DNA of 18,872 nt from JBOFHT01 sp051649785 (GCA_051649785.1 JBOFHT010000105.1:1-18872); one strand, 5' to 3'. Counted from the stretch's first letter, positions 1-8,751 are shown. Notes: generated by a model from the letters alone, not told the origin. Translations and numbers: made by a program.

Positions 1-109
1 TATTATTATGATTATATGATAATGAATTATAAGATTAGTATAATTGAATTAGTTAAGAATTAACTGATTGCAATGGATATGCATTAATATCAAATAATAT
101 TTTAACTTT

Positions 110-149
110 AGCTAAGATTTCAGCTAAATTCTTATTTAAATAAGTACTT
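110..149 (+). promoter_or_regulatory. Probable promoter/operator region of the HMG-CoA synthase gene
   Basis: A perfect 14-bp palindrome, CTTATTTAAATAAG, lies at 131-144 and overlaps a second palindrome, AAGTACTT, at 142-149. Just upstream AGCTAA occurs twice (110-115 and 122-127). The palindrome contains an AT-rich TATA-like core 25-40 bases before the ATG, so it may be the box A itself, an operator over it, or both. The rest of 1-168 is low-complexity A+T in which I see no gene. This is a prediction from pattern only. Confidence 0.3.
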
Positions 150-168
150 ATACAATGGTAGTGATAAA

Positions 169-1209
169 ATGGCAGGTATTGTAGGATATGGTGTTTATGT
201 GCCTTCATATAGAATTAAAGTGGAGGAAATTGCTCGTGTTTGGGGAGATAATCCTCAAGCTATTTCAAGAGGACTTATTGTAACTGAAAAATCTGTTCCA
301 GCTCCTGATGAGGATACAGCAACAATTTCGGTTGAAGCAGCTAGGAACTCACTTCTAAGGGCTCAAATTAGTCCTAAAGAGATTTCTGCAGTTTATGTAG
401 GTTCTGAATCTCATCCTTATGCAGTTAAACCAACAGCAACAATAGTGGCTGAGGCAATTGAAGCTACTCCTGAATTAACAGCAGTAGATATGGAATTTGC
501 ATGTAAAGCAGGAACTGCTGGAATGCAGGCTGTAATGGGATTAGTTGATTCTAATATGGTTGACTATGGTCTTGCAGTCGGAGCTGACACTGCTCAAGGA
601 GCTCCGGGGGATGCTCTTGAATACACAGCTTCTGCTGGTGGGGCTGCTTATATTATTGGTAAAAAAAACACAATAGCTAACTTTGAAGATACTTATAGTT
701 TCACAACTGATACCCCTGATTTTTACAGACGTGAAGGTATGCCTTACCCAAGCCATGGTGGAAGATTTACAGGTGAACCGGCTTTCTTTAAGCATGTTCA
801 AGGTGCAGCTAAAGGTTTGTTTGAGAAAACTGGTACTACGGCTGAAGATTATGATTATGGTGTTTTCCATCAACCTAATGGTAAATTCTATTTAAAAGTA
901 GCTAAAAAATTAGGGTTTAATAAAGAACAAGTTGAGGATGGTCTTTTAACGCCGTTTATTGGTAATACTTATTCTGGAGCTACTCCACTGGGTCTAGCTG
1001 CTGTTTTAGATAAAGCAAAAGCGGGAGATAAGATTTTTGCTGTTTCTTATGGTTCAGGTTCTGGTAGTGATGCTTTTAGTATTACTGTAACTGATAATAT
1101 TGACGAGAAACGTGATTTGGCCCCTAAACTTATGGATATGATTGAAAATAAGACTTATGTTGATTATGCATTATATGCTAAGTATAAAGGAAAATTAAGA
1201 ATGGCTTAG
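169..1209 (+). CDS. Hydroxymethylglutaryl-CoA synthase, archaeal type
   Basis: This enzyme condenses acetoacetyl-CoA with acetyl-CoA to HMG-CoA, the second step of the mevalonate route to archaeal isoprenoid lipids, in the cytosol. The 346-residue protein has the usual length of archaeal HMG-CoA synthases and a thiolase-like fold. The catalytic cysteine is Cys112 in EFACKAGT; Glu80 in GSESHPYAV is the likely acid/base, and His234 in FHQPNGKF the acetoacetyl-binding histidine. The C-terminal part has the family's GNTYSGATPLGL and SYGSGSGSDAF stretches. The ATG at 169 follows GGTAGTGAT, a partial Shine-Dalgarno match. It is followed at 123 bp by the thiolase gene in the same orientation, as in many archaea where the two proteins form a complex. 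It ends with TAG. The family assignment is firm. Confidence 0.96.
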   Translation: MAGIVGYGVYVPSYRIKVEEIARVWGDNPQAISRGLIVTEKSVPAPDEDTATISVEAARNSLLRAQISPKEISAVYVGSESHPYAVKPTATIVAEAIEATPELTAVDMEFACKAGTAGMQAVMGLVDSNMVDYGLAVGADTAQGAPGDALEYTASAGGAAYIIGKKNTIANFEDTYSFTTDTPDFYRREGMPYPSHGGRFTGEPAFFKHVQGAAKGLFEKTGTTAEDYDYGVFHQPNGKFYLKVAKKLGFNKEQVEDGLLTPFIGNTYSGATPLGLAAVLDKAKAGDKIFAVSYGSGSGSDAFSITVTDNIDEKRDLAPKLMDMIENKTYVDYALYAKYKGKLRMA

Positions 1210-1332
1210 GAAAAATTACTTAGATAAATAATATTTTAGTAAATAATAACTATTTTAGTGGAAGAAGTCTAATCTTTAGAGATAGATAAAATAATCAAAT
1301 TTAATGGTATATAATTTTCATGAGGAGATTTT

Positions 1333-2484
<1,152 letters not shown>

Positions 2485-2633
2485 ATTTACAGATGAATTG
2501 GAATTGACTTTAGAATTAATTTGTATAATACTTCAATGAACTTTAAATGTGGGATTTTTATATCTAAAAAGCATTTATTAATTCCCCCTAAAAAAATTGA
2601 ATATTATCAAATAAAGATATGTCTTTTGATTAT

Positions 2634-2799
2634 TTAGGAGAATGAAAAACCTTAAATTCCAGTTCTTCTAATAATCCTAATTCTTTTCAATCTTTATTAT
2701 CAATGCCAAAGCAATAATAATATATTCAGGGTTCAAGTTCAAGATAATATTACAGAATCACTTATTTCTCAAACAATGCTAACATTTAGCCAAGTTTAA
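2634..2799 (+). pseudogene. Possible frameshifted small secreted or membrane protein
   Basis: A ribosome binding site, TTAGGAG (2634-2640), is followed by ATG at 2642, and the first codons read MKNLKF before the frame closes at 2669-2671. In another frame, open from 2656 to the TAA at 2797-2799, the translation begins IPVLLIILILFNLYYQC and continues with about 30 polar residues. Joining the two by one frameshift near 2656 gives a textbook signal peptide: a short basic start, a hydrophobic core, then a polar region. A decayed gene or a sequencing indel would both explain this. Similar low-complexity text continues to about 2850 with stops in every frame. Nothing identifies a family. Confidence 0.25.
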
Positions 2800-2912
2800 A
2801 TCAAAATATTACTAATTTAGAACAAGTTAATCATTTAAACTATTTCTGATTTTAAATTTAGTTAAAGTTTATTATTTATTTGCTTAAGTTGATAGAGTTG
2901 AATTTATATCGT

Positions 2913-2938
2913 AAGCTTTATATATAATAAAGTACAAC
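2913..2938 (+). promoter_or_regulatory. TATA-like element followed by AAAGTACAAC (copy 1)
   Basis: The sequence AAGCTTTATATATAATAAAG runs into TACAAC. It is a strong match to an archaeal box A (TTTATATA), and its downstream half is nearly the same as at 3429-3454. No protein gene follows; the next gene is a tRNA more than 100 bases away with its own box A. It may start a small RNA. Confidence 0.35.
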
Positions 2939-2956
2939 TTTAGTAATGTTGAATTA

Positions 2957-2984
2957 AAAATTACTCATTAAAATAAGTAATTTT
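2957..2984 (+). other. 9-bp inverted repeat, possible RNA hairpin
   Basis: AAAATTACT (2957-2965) and AGTAATTTT (2976-2984) are perfectly complementary around a 10-base loop. The right arm ends in T4, so a transcript from the element at 2913-2938 would end in or after this hairpin. In such AT-rich DNA a chance occurrence is quite possible. Confidence 0.3.
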
Positions 2985-3018
2985 AGACAAAACTTAACTA
3001 AGATTATTTAATATATTT

Positions 3019-3029
3019 TTTTATATATT
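3019..3029 (+). promoter_or_regulatory. Box A (TATA) of tRNA-Gly(GCC)
   Basis: TTTATATATT centred about 20 bases before the first base of the mature tRNA fits the usual spacing of archaeal TATA boxes for tRNA genes. Confidence 0.6.
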
Positions 3030-3043
3030 TCATTTGTTCTTTT

Positions 3044-3117
3044 GCGGTGTTAGTCCAGCCTGGTTAAGACTCTGGCCTGCCACGTCAGTGACCCGGGTTC
3101 AAATCCCGGACGCCGCA
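3044..3117 (+). tRNA. tRNA-Gly (anticodon GCC)
   Basis: The cloverleaf folds completely. The acceptor stem GCGGTGT pairs with ACGCCGC with one T-G wobble, the D-stem is GTC/GAC, and the anticodon stem CTGGC/GTCAG encloses the loop CTGCCAC, giving anticodon GCC. The T-arm is CCGGG-TTCAAAT-CCCGG and the discriminator is A. There is no intron and CCA is not encoded. It decodes GGC and GGU. A second tRNA-Gly follows 121 bp downstream. Confidence 0.96.
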
Positions 3118-3238
3118 TCAATTTTATTAAAAATAATTAATTAAAACATATTAATAATATAATCAATAAAATAATGAAAATAATCATTGATATTAAATTT
3201 TAGTATTATTTTAATAAAATTACTATTTTAATTCTTTA

Positions 3239-3312
3239 GCGGCTGTAGTATAGTCTGGTTAGTACTTGGGCCTTCCAAGCCTACAGCCCGGGTTCAAATC
3301 CCGGCAGCCGCA
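3239..3312 (+). tRNA. tRNA-Gly (anticodon UCC)
   Basis: The acceptor stem GCGGCTG/CAGCCGC is perfect, the D-stem is GTA/TAC, and the anticodon stem TGGGC/GCCTA (one G-T wobble) holds the loop CTTCCAA with anticodon TCC. The T-arm is identical to that of the neighbouring tRNA-Gly(GCC); discriminator A, no intron, CCA not encoded. It reads GGA and, with wobble, GGG. An AT-rich box (about 3211-3221) lies at tRNA promoter distance, so the gene may have its own promoter. Confidence 0.96.
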
Positions 3313-3840
3313 TAACCATTACAAACTTTTTTATTTTACTACATTTCCTCAAACATTTTCTAAAAATTATATCCTACTTTTTCTAATATAAAATATTAAT
3401 TTTTATAATAAATTCTTTCTTTTTTAATAAAGTTTTTATAGTATTAAGTACAACCTTAATAAGTGAATAATAATTTTAATTTTATTATATTTTTAAAAAT
3501 TTTTATTCAATGTTTTCCAGTGTTTTTTTCACTATTCAATATTATTATTTCTACTTAGATTAATTATTATTAGTTAATTTTATAATTTAATTAGTTTTTA
3601 ATATTGATCATAGGTAATATTAATATTGTTTTGTAAAATAAACTTACTAATAATAATATTTTCTAAAAATGAAATATTTTTGTCATTATTTTAAGGTATC
3701 ATTATTAGTAATCTTTATTAAGTTAATTATCTTATTTAATATTGAAAATACACTTAAAACACCTTATATTTTATAGTATTGGGTTATAGATTAATTTATT
3801 AAAAAATTATATTAATTTAATGATTTAAGAGATGTTTTAA
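3313..3840. other. Spacer between tRNA-Gly(UCC) and the anion transporter
   Basis: These 528 bases contain no gene I can support. Visible are a promoter-like element at 3429-3454 and a weak hairpin-like stretch near 3519-3536 (AGTG, T-run, CACT). The rest is low-complexity A+T with stops in every frame. The transporter's promoter should lie in the last 100 bases; no clear box stands out. Confidence 0.5.
3429..3454 (+). promoter_or_regulatory. TATA-like element followed by AAGTACAAC (copy 2)
   Basis: AAAGTTTTTATAGTATT followed by AAGTACAAC. The second half matches the element at 2913-2938, and the first half matches 15063-15079 exactly. The nearest protein gene starts almost 390 bases downstream, so this is either an ordinary promoter with a long leader or an orphan promoter. 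Confidence 0.35.
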
Positions 3841-5211
3841 ATGGATCTAAAAAAATTTGGAATACCTATTGCAATTATTGCTTCTATTATTATAATGCTT
3901 ATTCCAACTCCAGGGCTTGGCTCTTCAGGGCACATGGCTTTAGCATTACTTGTTTTTGCTATTATTATGTGGTCAAGTGAAGCTACTCACTTAGCTGTAA
4001 CCTCAATAATAATTCTGTTTATACAACCAATTATTGGTGTAGCTAGTTTTGAAGGAGCAGTCATTGGATTTGCAAACCCAATCCTATTTTTGATGATTGG
4101 TGGATTCATAATAGCGGAAGCAATACGCAAAGTGGGACTTGCTCAAAGATTAACGTATTATCTTTTGCATAAAGTAGGAACAACTTCGAATAAAGCTTTA
4201 TTTGTCAGTGTTTTCTCAACAGGAATACTTTCAGCATGGATTGAAAATGTAGTTGCTTTTGCTCTTTTACTTCCAATTATTAAGGAAGTTACAGAACTTA
4301 TGGGATGTAAAAACTCAAAAAAAGGTAAAAGTAACTTTGCAAAAGCTATGATTTTAGGTGCTTCATTTGCTTCCCTTGCTGGAGGTTTAGCTACTGAAAT
4401 TGGTACTGCTCCTAATTTAATGGCTGCAGCATATACTAATATTCCTTTTGCTAATTGGATGGTATTTGGTGTTCCATTAGCTATTATAATGCTATTTGTA
4501 ATTTGGAAGGTATTAGGATTTATTTTCCCTTCTGAAGTTAAAGGTATTGTTGGAGGTAGAGATACTTTAGCTAAAAAATTAGATGAAATTGGTAAAATAT
4601 CAAGAAAAGAAAAGCTTTCTATTGTAATACTTCTGTTTACAATAAGTTTATGGCTCACAACTTCAATATCTGGATTAAATAGTTATTCTGTTGCTTTAAT
4701 TGGTGCTGCACTATTCTTTTTATTTGGAGTATTGGAGTGGAGGGATGCTCAGAAAAACATTGACTGGGGATTAATTATCTTCTTTGGTGGTGCATTATCT
4801 CTTGGTGCTGCATTACTCACAACTGGTGCTGCTGAATGGTTAATAACTGGTATTGTTTCATTATTTGGACAAGATCCTTCTGTACTTTTAATTGTAATTG
4901 TTTTAATGATTATTGCAGTTATAATAACTCAAGTAATGTCTAATATTGCTCTTGCAGCTATTTTAGTCCCATTATCAGTTACCTTAGCTCAATCACAATC
5001 ATTACCTATTGGAACCTTTGCAGTTCCTGTAGCTATTGCATGTTCTTTATCTTTCACACTACCTATGGCAGATCCCACGGTAGCTATGGCTTATGGTTCA
5101 GGTTTTGTGAAAATAAAAGATATTTTAAAAGCAGGAATTCCTATTATGATTATAGGGATTATTTTAACTATTGTAGTAATGTTTACAATAGCTAAGCCAT
5201 TTTTAGGGTAA
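3841..5211 (+). CDS. DASS/SLC13-type anion permease (dicarboxylate, citrate or sulfate family)
   Basis: A 456-residue integral membrane protein with roughly eleven hydrophobic segments, the length and layout of the divalent anion:Na+ symporter family. Landmarks are AWIENVVAFALLLPI (132-146), GTAPNLM (188-194), SNIALAAILVP (367-377) and LPMADPTVAMAYGSG (407-421). They line up with the two re-entrant-hairpin and SNT regions of characterised DASS transporters. However, the first motif reads ENV and the second SNI instead of SNT, so the sodium and substrate sites are altered and the substrate cannot be named. A polar, lysine-rich loop (156-166) and another at 232-258 lie between membrane segments. 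The start ATG has only a weak AGAGATG upstream. It stands alone and converges with the cobyric acid synthase gene. Confidence 0.88.
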   Translation: MDLKKFGIPIAIIASIIIMLIPTPGLGSSGHMALALLVFAIIMWSSEATHLAVTSIIILFIQPIIGVASFEGAVIGFANPILFLMIGGFIIAEAIRKVGLAQRLTYYLLHKVGTTSNKALFVSVFSTGILSAWIENVVAFALLLPIIKEVTELMGCKNSKKGKSNFAKAMILGASFASLAGGLATEIGTAPNLMAAAYTNIPFANWMVFGVPLAIIMLFVIWKVLGFIFPSEVKGIVGGRDTLAKKLDEIGKISRKEKLSIVILLFTISLWLTTSISGLNSYSVALIGAALFFLFGVLEWRDAQKNIDWGLIIFFGGALSLGAALLTTGAAEWLITGIVSLFGQDPSVLLIVIVLMIIAVIITQVMSNIALAAILVPLSVTLAQSQSLPIGTFAVPVAIACSLSFTLPMADPTVAMAYGSGFVKIKDILKAGIPIMIIGIILTIVVMFTIAKPFLG

Positions 5212-5216
5212 AATAA

Positions 5217-5250
5217 CTTTTTACCTTTTTTTATTATTTTTATTTTTATT
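5217..5250 (+). terminator. T-rich terminator region after the anion transporter
   Basis: Within 40 bases of the stop codon the plus strand has several runs of four to seven T, the usual form of archaeal intrinsic termination. The 39-bp gap to the convergent gene leaves no room for anything else. Confidence 0.5.
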
Positions 5251-6789
5251 CTAACTATTATCTTCTAAGAGTTTATCAATAAATGACATATCAATATTTT
5301 CTTCTACAATTTTAGCTAATTGTTCTAATGAGTAGTTCTTTTTAGATTCATAAGGGTCTTCACCATATTTTGGCTCTAATCCTTTTTTAACTCTTAAATA
5401 ATTTATAAATTCATTTCTAAAATTATAGTTATGGAATATTCCATGGAAATAAGTCCCAATAATATGGCCTTCAATAGCACCATCTAATCCTAATTCTTCT
5501 TTATTCCCACAACCTTTTTTAATTTCAAAAAGAGCTTCAGATCCTGTTGATATTGTTCTACCTTCATGAATTTCATATCCTTTAACAGTTTCATTTATTA
5601 TGTTTTTAAATATATTTGATGTTGTACTGTCTTTTAATGTAGCTATACTTTGCTCAACAATTTTATTTTCCTTATCAAATTTTGTTTCTACTTTAAGAAG
5701 TCCTAAACCATTTATAGTCCCATAATCAGATTCTTTTTTATATTCATCCAATATTTTTTCACCTAGAATCTGATATCCTCCACATATTCCAATTATGGGA
5801 ATATCAGTAGATAATTCCCTTAATTTTCTAGCAATGCCTGTTTTTTCAAGTTCTACCATATCTTCAATTGTATTTCTTGTTCCAGGGATAATTATTCCGT
5901 CAACAGTGCTTAATTCTTCTTTTGCACTTTTATTATAGATATTAATCATATTTAATCCTACATCTTCTTCAAACTCAAATGGATCAATATCTGTAAAATT
6001 TGATATTTTAGGGAGTTTCAAAACACCAATAGTAATTTCACGGTCTGAATTAAATTTATGGTCTTCTAAGGAAGCTGAATCTTCTTCAGGCAGTTTTAAA
6101 CTTTCATCATATGGAATAACACCTAAAACCGTAGTATTTACAATTTCTTCTATTTTATCAATTCCAGGTTGTAATATGTCTAAACTCCCTCTAAACTTGT
6201 TTATAATAACTGCTTTTAGCCTTTCTCGATCATAATCATCAAGAAGTATGAATGTTCCTGCTATTGATGCAAATACTCCTCCTTTATCAATATCTGCTAC
6301 AAGTAGGACATCCGCATCTGCTAAGTGAGCTATTTCCATATTAGCCATATCTTCTTTACGCATATTTATTTCAGCTGGTGATCCTGCCCCTTCAATTATA
6401 ATAATATCATAATCTTTTTTCAGCTGATTTAATGACTCATTAATGGCATTTAATGCTGTATCTCGAAATTTATTTTGATAATCATAAAAATTCATATCTC
6501 CTATGGATTTTCCTTGAACTATAACTTGGGATATGAAATTTCCTTTTGGTTTTAAGAGAATAGGATTCATATCTACATGAGGTTCAATTCTAGCTGCTTC
6601 TGCTTGTAATACTTGTGCAATAGCTATTTCCCCACCTTCTTGGGTTGTATATGAATTTAAGGACATATTTTGTGATTTAAATGGAGCTACTTTATATCCT
6701 CTATCTGCAAATATTCTACATAATGCAGCTACCATAACACTTTTTCCAGAATTTGAAGAGGTTCCTTGAATCATTATGCATTTTGCCAT
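5251..6789 (-). CDS. cbiP: Cobyric acid synthase, glutamine-hydrolysing
   Basis: This enzyme amidates four carboxyl groups of adenosylcobyrinic a,c-diamide using glutamine and ATP, a late step of corrin synthesis. A methanogen needs cobamides for the Mtr methyltransferase. The 512-residue protein has the full two-domain length. The N-terminal P-loop-like ATPase domain of the dethiobiotin synthetase/CobQ type begins with QGTSSNSGKS (8-17) and contains SQNMSLNS (39-46). The C-terminal class I-like amidotransferase domain has its nucleophile at Cys336 in GICGGYQILG and the catalytic His449 in GTYFHGIFHN. The ATG at 6787-6789 is preceded on the minus strand by GAGAAGAT. It is not directly linked to other cobamide genes here. 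The stop codon is TAG. Confidence 0.96.
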   Translation of the reverse strand: MAKCIMIQGTSSNSGKSVMVAALCRIFADRGYKVAPFKSQNMSLNSYTTQEGGEIAIAQVLQAEAARIEPHVDMNPILLKPKGNFISQVIVQGKSIGDMNFYDYQNKFRDTALNAINESLNQLKKDYDIIIIEGAGSPAEINMRKEDMANMEIAHLADADVLLVADIDKGGVFASIAGTFILLDDYDRERLKAVIINKFRGSLDILQPGIDKIEEIVNTTVLGVIPYDESLKLPEEDSASLEDHKFNSDREITIGVLKLPKISNFTDIDPFEFEEDVGLNMINIYNKSAKEELSTVDGIIIPGTRNTIEDMVELEKTGIARKLRELSTDIPIIGICGGYQILGEKILDEYKKESDYGTINGLGLLKVETKFDKENKIVEQSIATLKDSTTSNIFKNIINETVKGYEIHEGRTISTGSEALFEIKKGCGNKEELGLDGAIEGHIIGTYFHGIFHNYNFRNEFINYLRVKKGLEPKYGEDPYESKKNYSLEQLAKIVEENIDMSFIDKLLEDNS

Positions 6790-7022
6790 TTTATCTTCTC
6801 TTTTTATATTTTAATAAAATAGAAGTATTAATATGGATTTATTAATAACTCTATTATTTTAACCTAATTTTAAATTTTATTCTTTATCTTTAATTATTTA
6901 TAGTTCTCGACATTAGAAATTATAATATTAAAAAACTTATTCTTAAATAAAATCCTTATTTTAAGAAATAAATGATTTTAATTAAAATAATATTTTATCT
7001 TTTATATTAAGTATTTTTTAGT

Positions 7023-8006
7023 TTATAATAACTCTTTTCTTAGCTCTGAGCTGGATTTGGACGAAAGCATAGCTAAAGGAACATCAAATACAGTTAAGCA
7101 ACCTTTTTTACCTTCTTTTGCCAATCTATTAACAGCTCTTGCATATGCGACTAATACACTCGCAGTAAACTCTGGATTACTTTCAAGCTCTAAACTAAAT
7201 TCCATTCTCTGTTTTGATATTTTTTCAGCTTTTCCAGTCTTTCCAGACCTAATCACATGCCCACCATGGGGCATTCCGCTATGATTTTTATCTAATTCTT
7301 CTTGACTTATAAACTCTATAGTAGTATCATAATCATCAAAATAGTTTTTCATAGATTTAATTTCATTTTCAATAGCTACTTTATCAACACCTTCTTTAAC
7401 AACTACATAACAACTTCTTAAATGCTTTTCCCTTGTTGTGAGTTTTGGACTTTCTTCAGCTCTTATTCTTTCAAGTGCAGCTTCTATTGGGATAGTGTAT
7501 TGTTTGGCATCTAAAACCCCATCTATTCTCCTAATTGCATCAGAATGCCCTTGGCTAACTCCTTCTCCCCAGAAAGTATGAGTATCTCCAACAGGAAGCA
7601 TAGATTCTCCTATAATTCTATATATTGAAAATAATCCAGGATCCCAACCCGTTGAAATAATTGTTAATGTATTATTATCTTTTCCAACTCTATTTAATTT
7701 ATCATAGTGTGTGGGTATGTTTGCATGTGTATCAAAACTATCAACAGTATTAAATTTTTTAGCTAATTCTGGGGTTTGTTCTGGTAAATCAGTTGCAGAC
7801 CCTCCACATAATATCATAACATCAATTTTCTCTTTATAGTTTTCAACTTCACTTATGTTTACAATTTTTGGATTATTTAGTGTTGAGGGGTCTCTTCTAG
7901 TAAAAATAGCTACTAATTCCATATCTTCATTTTGTTCAATAGCTAATTCAACACCTTTTCCTAAATTACCATATCCTACAACTCCAATTTTAGTTATATT
8001 ACTCAT
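7023..8006 (-). CDS. ddh: meso-Diaminopimelate D-dehydrogenase
   Basis: This enzyme catalyses NADPH-dependent reductive amination of tetrahydrodipicolinate to meso-diaminopimelate in one step, bypassing the succinylase and aminotransferase routes to lysine. In the 327-residue protein the Rossmann motif is GYGNLG (11-16), with TRR (36-38) positioned for the NADPH 2'-phosphate. The dehydrogenase signatures CGGSATDLPEQ (67-77), STGWDPGLFS (118-127) and GEGVSQGHSDAIRRIDG (147-163) form the nicotinamide and substrate sites. Length and motif order match bacterial Ddh. The start has an excellent ribosome binding site, AAGGAGTGA, on the minus strand at 8010-8018. Ddh is mainly a bacterial enzyme, so transfer from a bacterium is plausible. 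In a pseudomurein-building archaeon the product would feed lysine for cell wall and protein. Confidence 0.93.
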   Translation of the reverse strand: MSNITKIGVVGYGNLGKGVELAIEQNEDMELVAIFTRRDPSTLNNPKIVNISEVENYKEKIDVMILCGGSATDLPEQTPELAKKFNTVDSFDTHANIPTHYDKLNRVGKDNNTLTIISTGWDPGLFSIYRIIGESMLPVGDTHTFWGEGVSQGHSDAIRRIDGVLDAKQYTIPIEAALERIRAEESPKLTTREKHLRSCYVVVKEGVDKVAIENEIKSMKNYFDDYDTTIEFISQEELDKNHSGMPHGGHVIRSGKTGKAEKISKQRMEFSLELESNPEFTASVLVAYARAVNRLAKEGKKGCLTVFDVPLAMLSSKSSSELRKELL

Positions 8007-8346
8007 TTTTTCACTCCTTTTTACTTTTTATATTTTTTCATTATTAAGGTTAACCAATATTTTAATTACCAAAATTTACTAAAATACAAAAGTTTATATA
8101 TTGTAATTAATATAATATAGTATAGCTATATTTACATAAATAATATTTGTATAAATAATAGTTACATAACTCATATTTACATAATTTATATTCCTATAAT
8201 TCTTTATATAATGACTTATATCCATATAATTTATATTACATATGATTCATATTTAGATGAATACCATCATAAATTATAATTTTTGCAATAAATTAAATAA
8301 AGTAATATGGATGAATATAAACTATTATACTAATTGTTTTTACTAG
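8007..8346. other. Divergent spacer between ddh and lonB
   Basis: This stretch holds the ddh promoter and a 15-bp repeat array (8129-8248). A minus-strand TATA-like box, read ATATATAAAC, lies at about 8092-8101, some 90 bases before the ddh start. On the plus strand an ATG at 8311 opens a short frame that ends at TAG 8344-8346 and is in phase with lonB. A TTTATATTTTAA box at 8349-8360 is the best candidate for a plus-strand promoter. No intact gene is present. Confidence 0.5.
8129..8248 (+). repeat. Array of eight imperfect 15-bp tandem repeats
   Basis: The first four units begin at 8129, 8144, 8159 and 8174 and share the pattern TAtTTaCATAAaTaA; the unit at 8189 and those at 8219 and 8234 are weaker matches, and the one at 8204 is degenerate. 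The ACATAA-like core recurs at 8134, 8149, 8164, 8179, 8194 and 8224, always on the 15-base grid. One frame is open across the array (8121 to about 8275) but has no ATG before 8211, so I do not call it coding. Confidence 0.7.
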
Positions 8347-8751
8347 TATTTATATTTTAATAGTGTTATTGGTCTCAATATCTTTAATAATGCTGTTAAA
8401 ACTACTAATACTATTAATACTAATAATCTAGCTAATAATAAAAATGGTGATACTATTAATGATAAAGACAATAATAATATAGATGATGTCACTAATACTA
8501 CTGACGATAATAAAGATAATGATGTTGTAGGTAGTAATGCAGATAATAATCATAATGATGCTAAAGCAGTTGTTAATGATGATGCTATAGCTAATCCTAA
8601 TTCTGCAGATACTAGTGATGTTATTGTTGATAATAAGGGAACTACTGATGCTGTTGATACTAATAGTACTGATGTTGGTGATAATAATGGTATTAGTAAT
8701 TTAGATGAAAATAAAGATGTTACTGAAAATCAGACAGTTATTGGTGCAACA
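8347..8751 (+). other. Coding-like Asn/Asp-rich stretch in frame with lonB: possible N-terminal extension
   Basis: All 135 codons before the lonB ATG are open in the lonB frame. They show the purine-any-T codon bias of the neighbouring genes and translate to a polar tract with about 30 Asn and 20 Asp. There is no ATG, GTG or TTG in this frame within the stretch. The only upstream in-frame ATG (8311) is cut off by TAG at 8344-8346. Possibilities are an extension of LonB that lost its start through a point mutation, a decayed surface-protein N-terminus fused by chance, or a long leader made of triplet-like repeats. Direct evidence is limited to phase and composition. Confidence 0.45.

Larger units (their letters stand above)
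2485..3043. other. Long spacer between thiolase and tRNA-Gly: pseudogene-like remnant and promoter-like element
   Basis: There is no intact gene in these 559 bases. They hold a short ORF with a good ribosome binding site that appears frameshifted (2634-2799), a TATA-like element followed by AAAGTACAAC (2913-2938), a 9-bp hairpin (2957-2984) and the promoter of the following tRNA. The remainder is low-complexity A+T. Confidence 0.6.

Noticed and set aside
541..873. Minus-strand open frame inside the HMG-CoA synthase gene
   Set aside because: It is the antisense shadow of a conserved gene, has no recognisable domain and no ribosome binding site. The same applies to the other frames opposite or inside known genes (for example 2203-2469, 4158-4658, 10317-10634, 11021-11335, 13709-13945, 17483-17806, 18323-18517).
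1225..1259. Tandem repeat in the HMG-CoA synthase-thiolase spacer (TAAATAATA / TTTTAGT)
   Set aside because: The two halves repeat at different distances (15 and 19 bases), so there is no clean period; most likely chance similarity in A+T DNA.
8129..8248. CRISPR array
   Set aside because: The repeats are contiguous 15-mers with no spacers, and there are no cas genes. No other direct-repeat array with spacers exists in the window.
8344..8346. TAG read as pyrrolysine in a long LonB
   Set aside because: No pylTS genes are in the window, Methanobacteriaceae are not known to me as pyrrolysine users in general, and TAG serves as the normal stop of four genes here. A point mutation or a non-coding leader is simpler.
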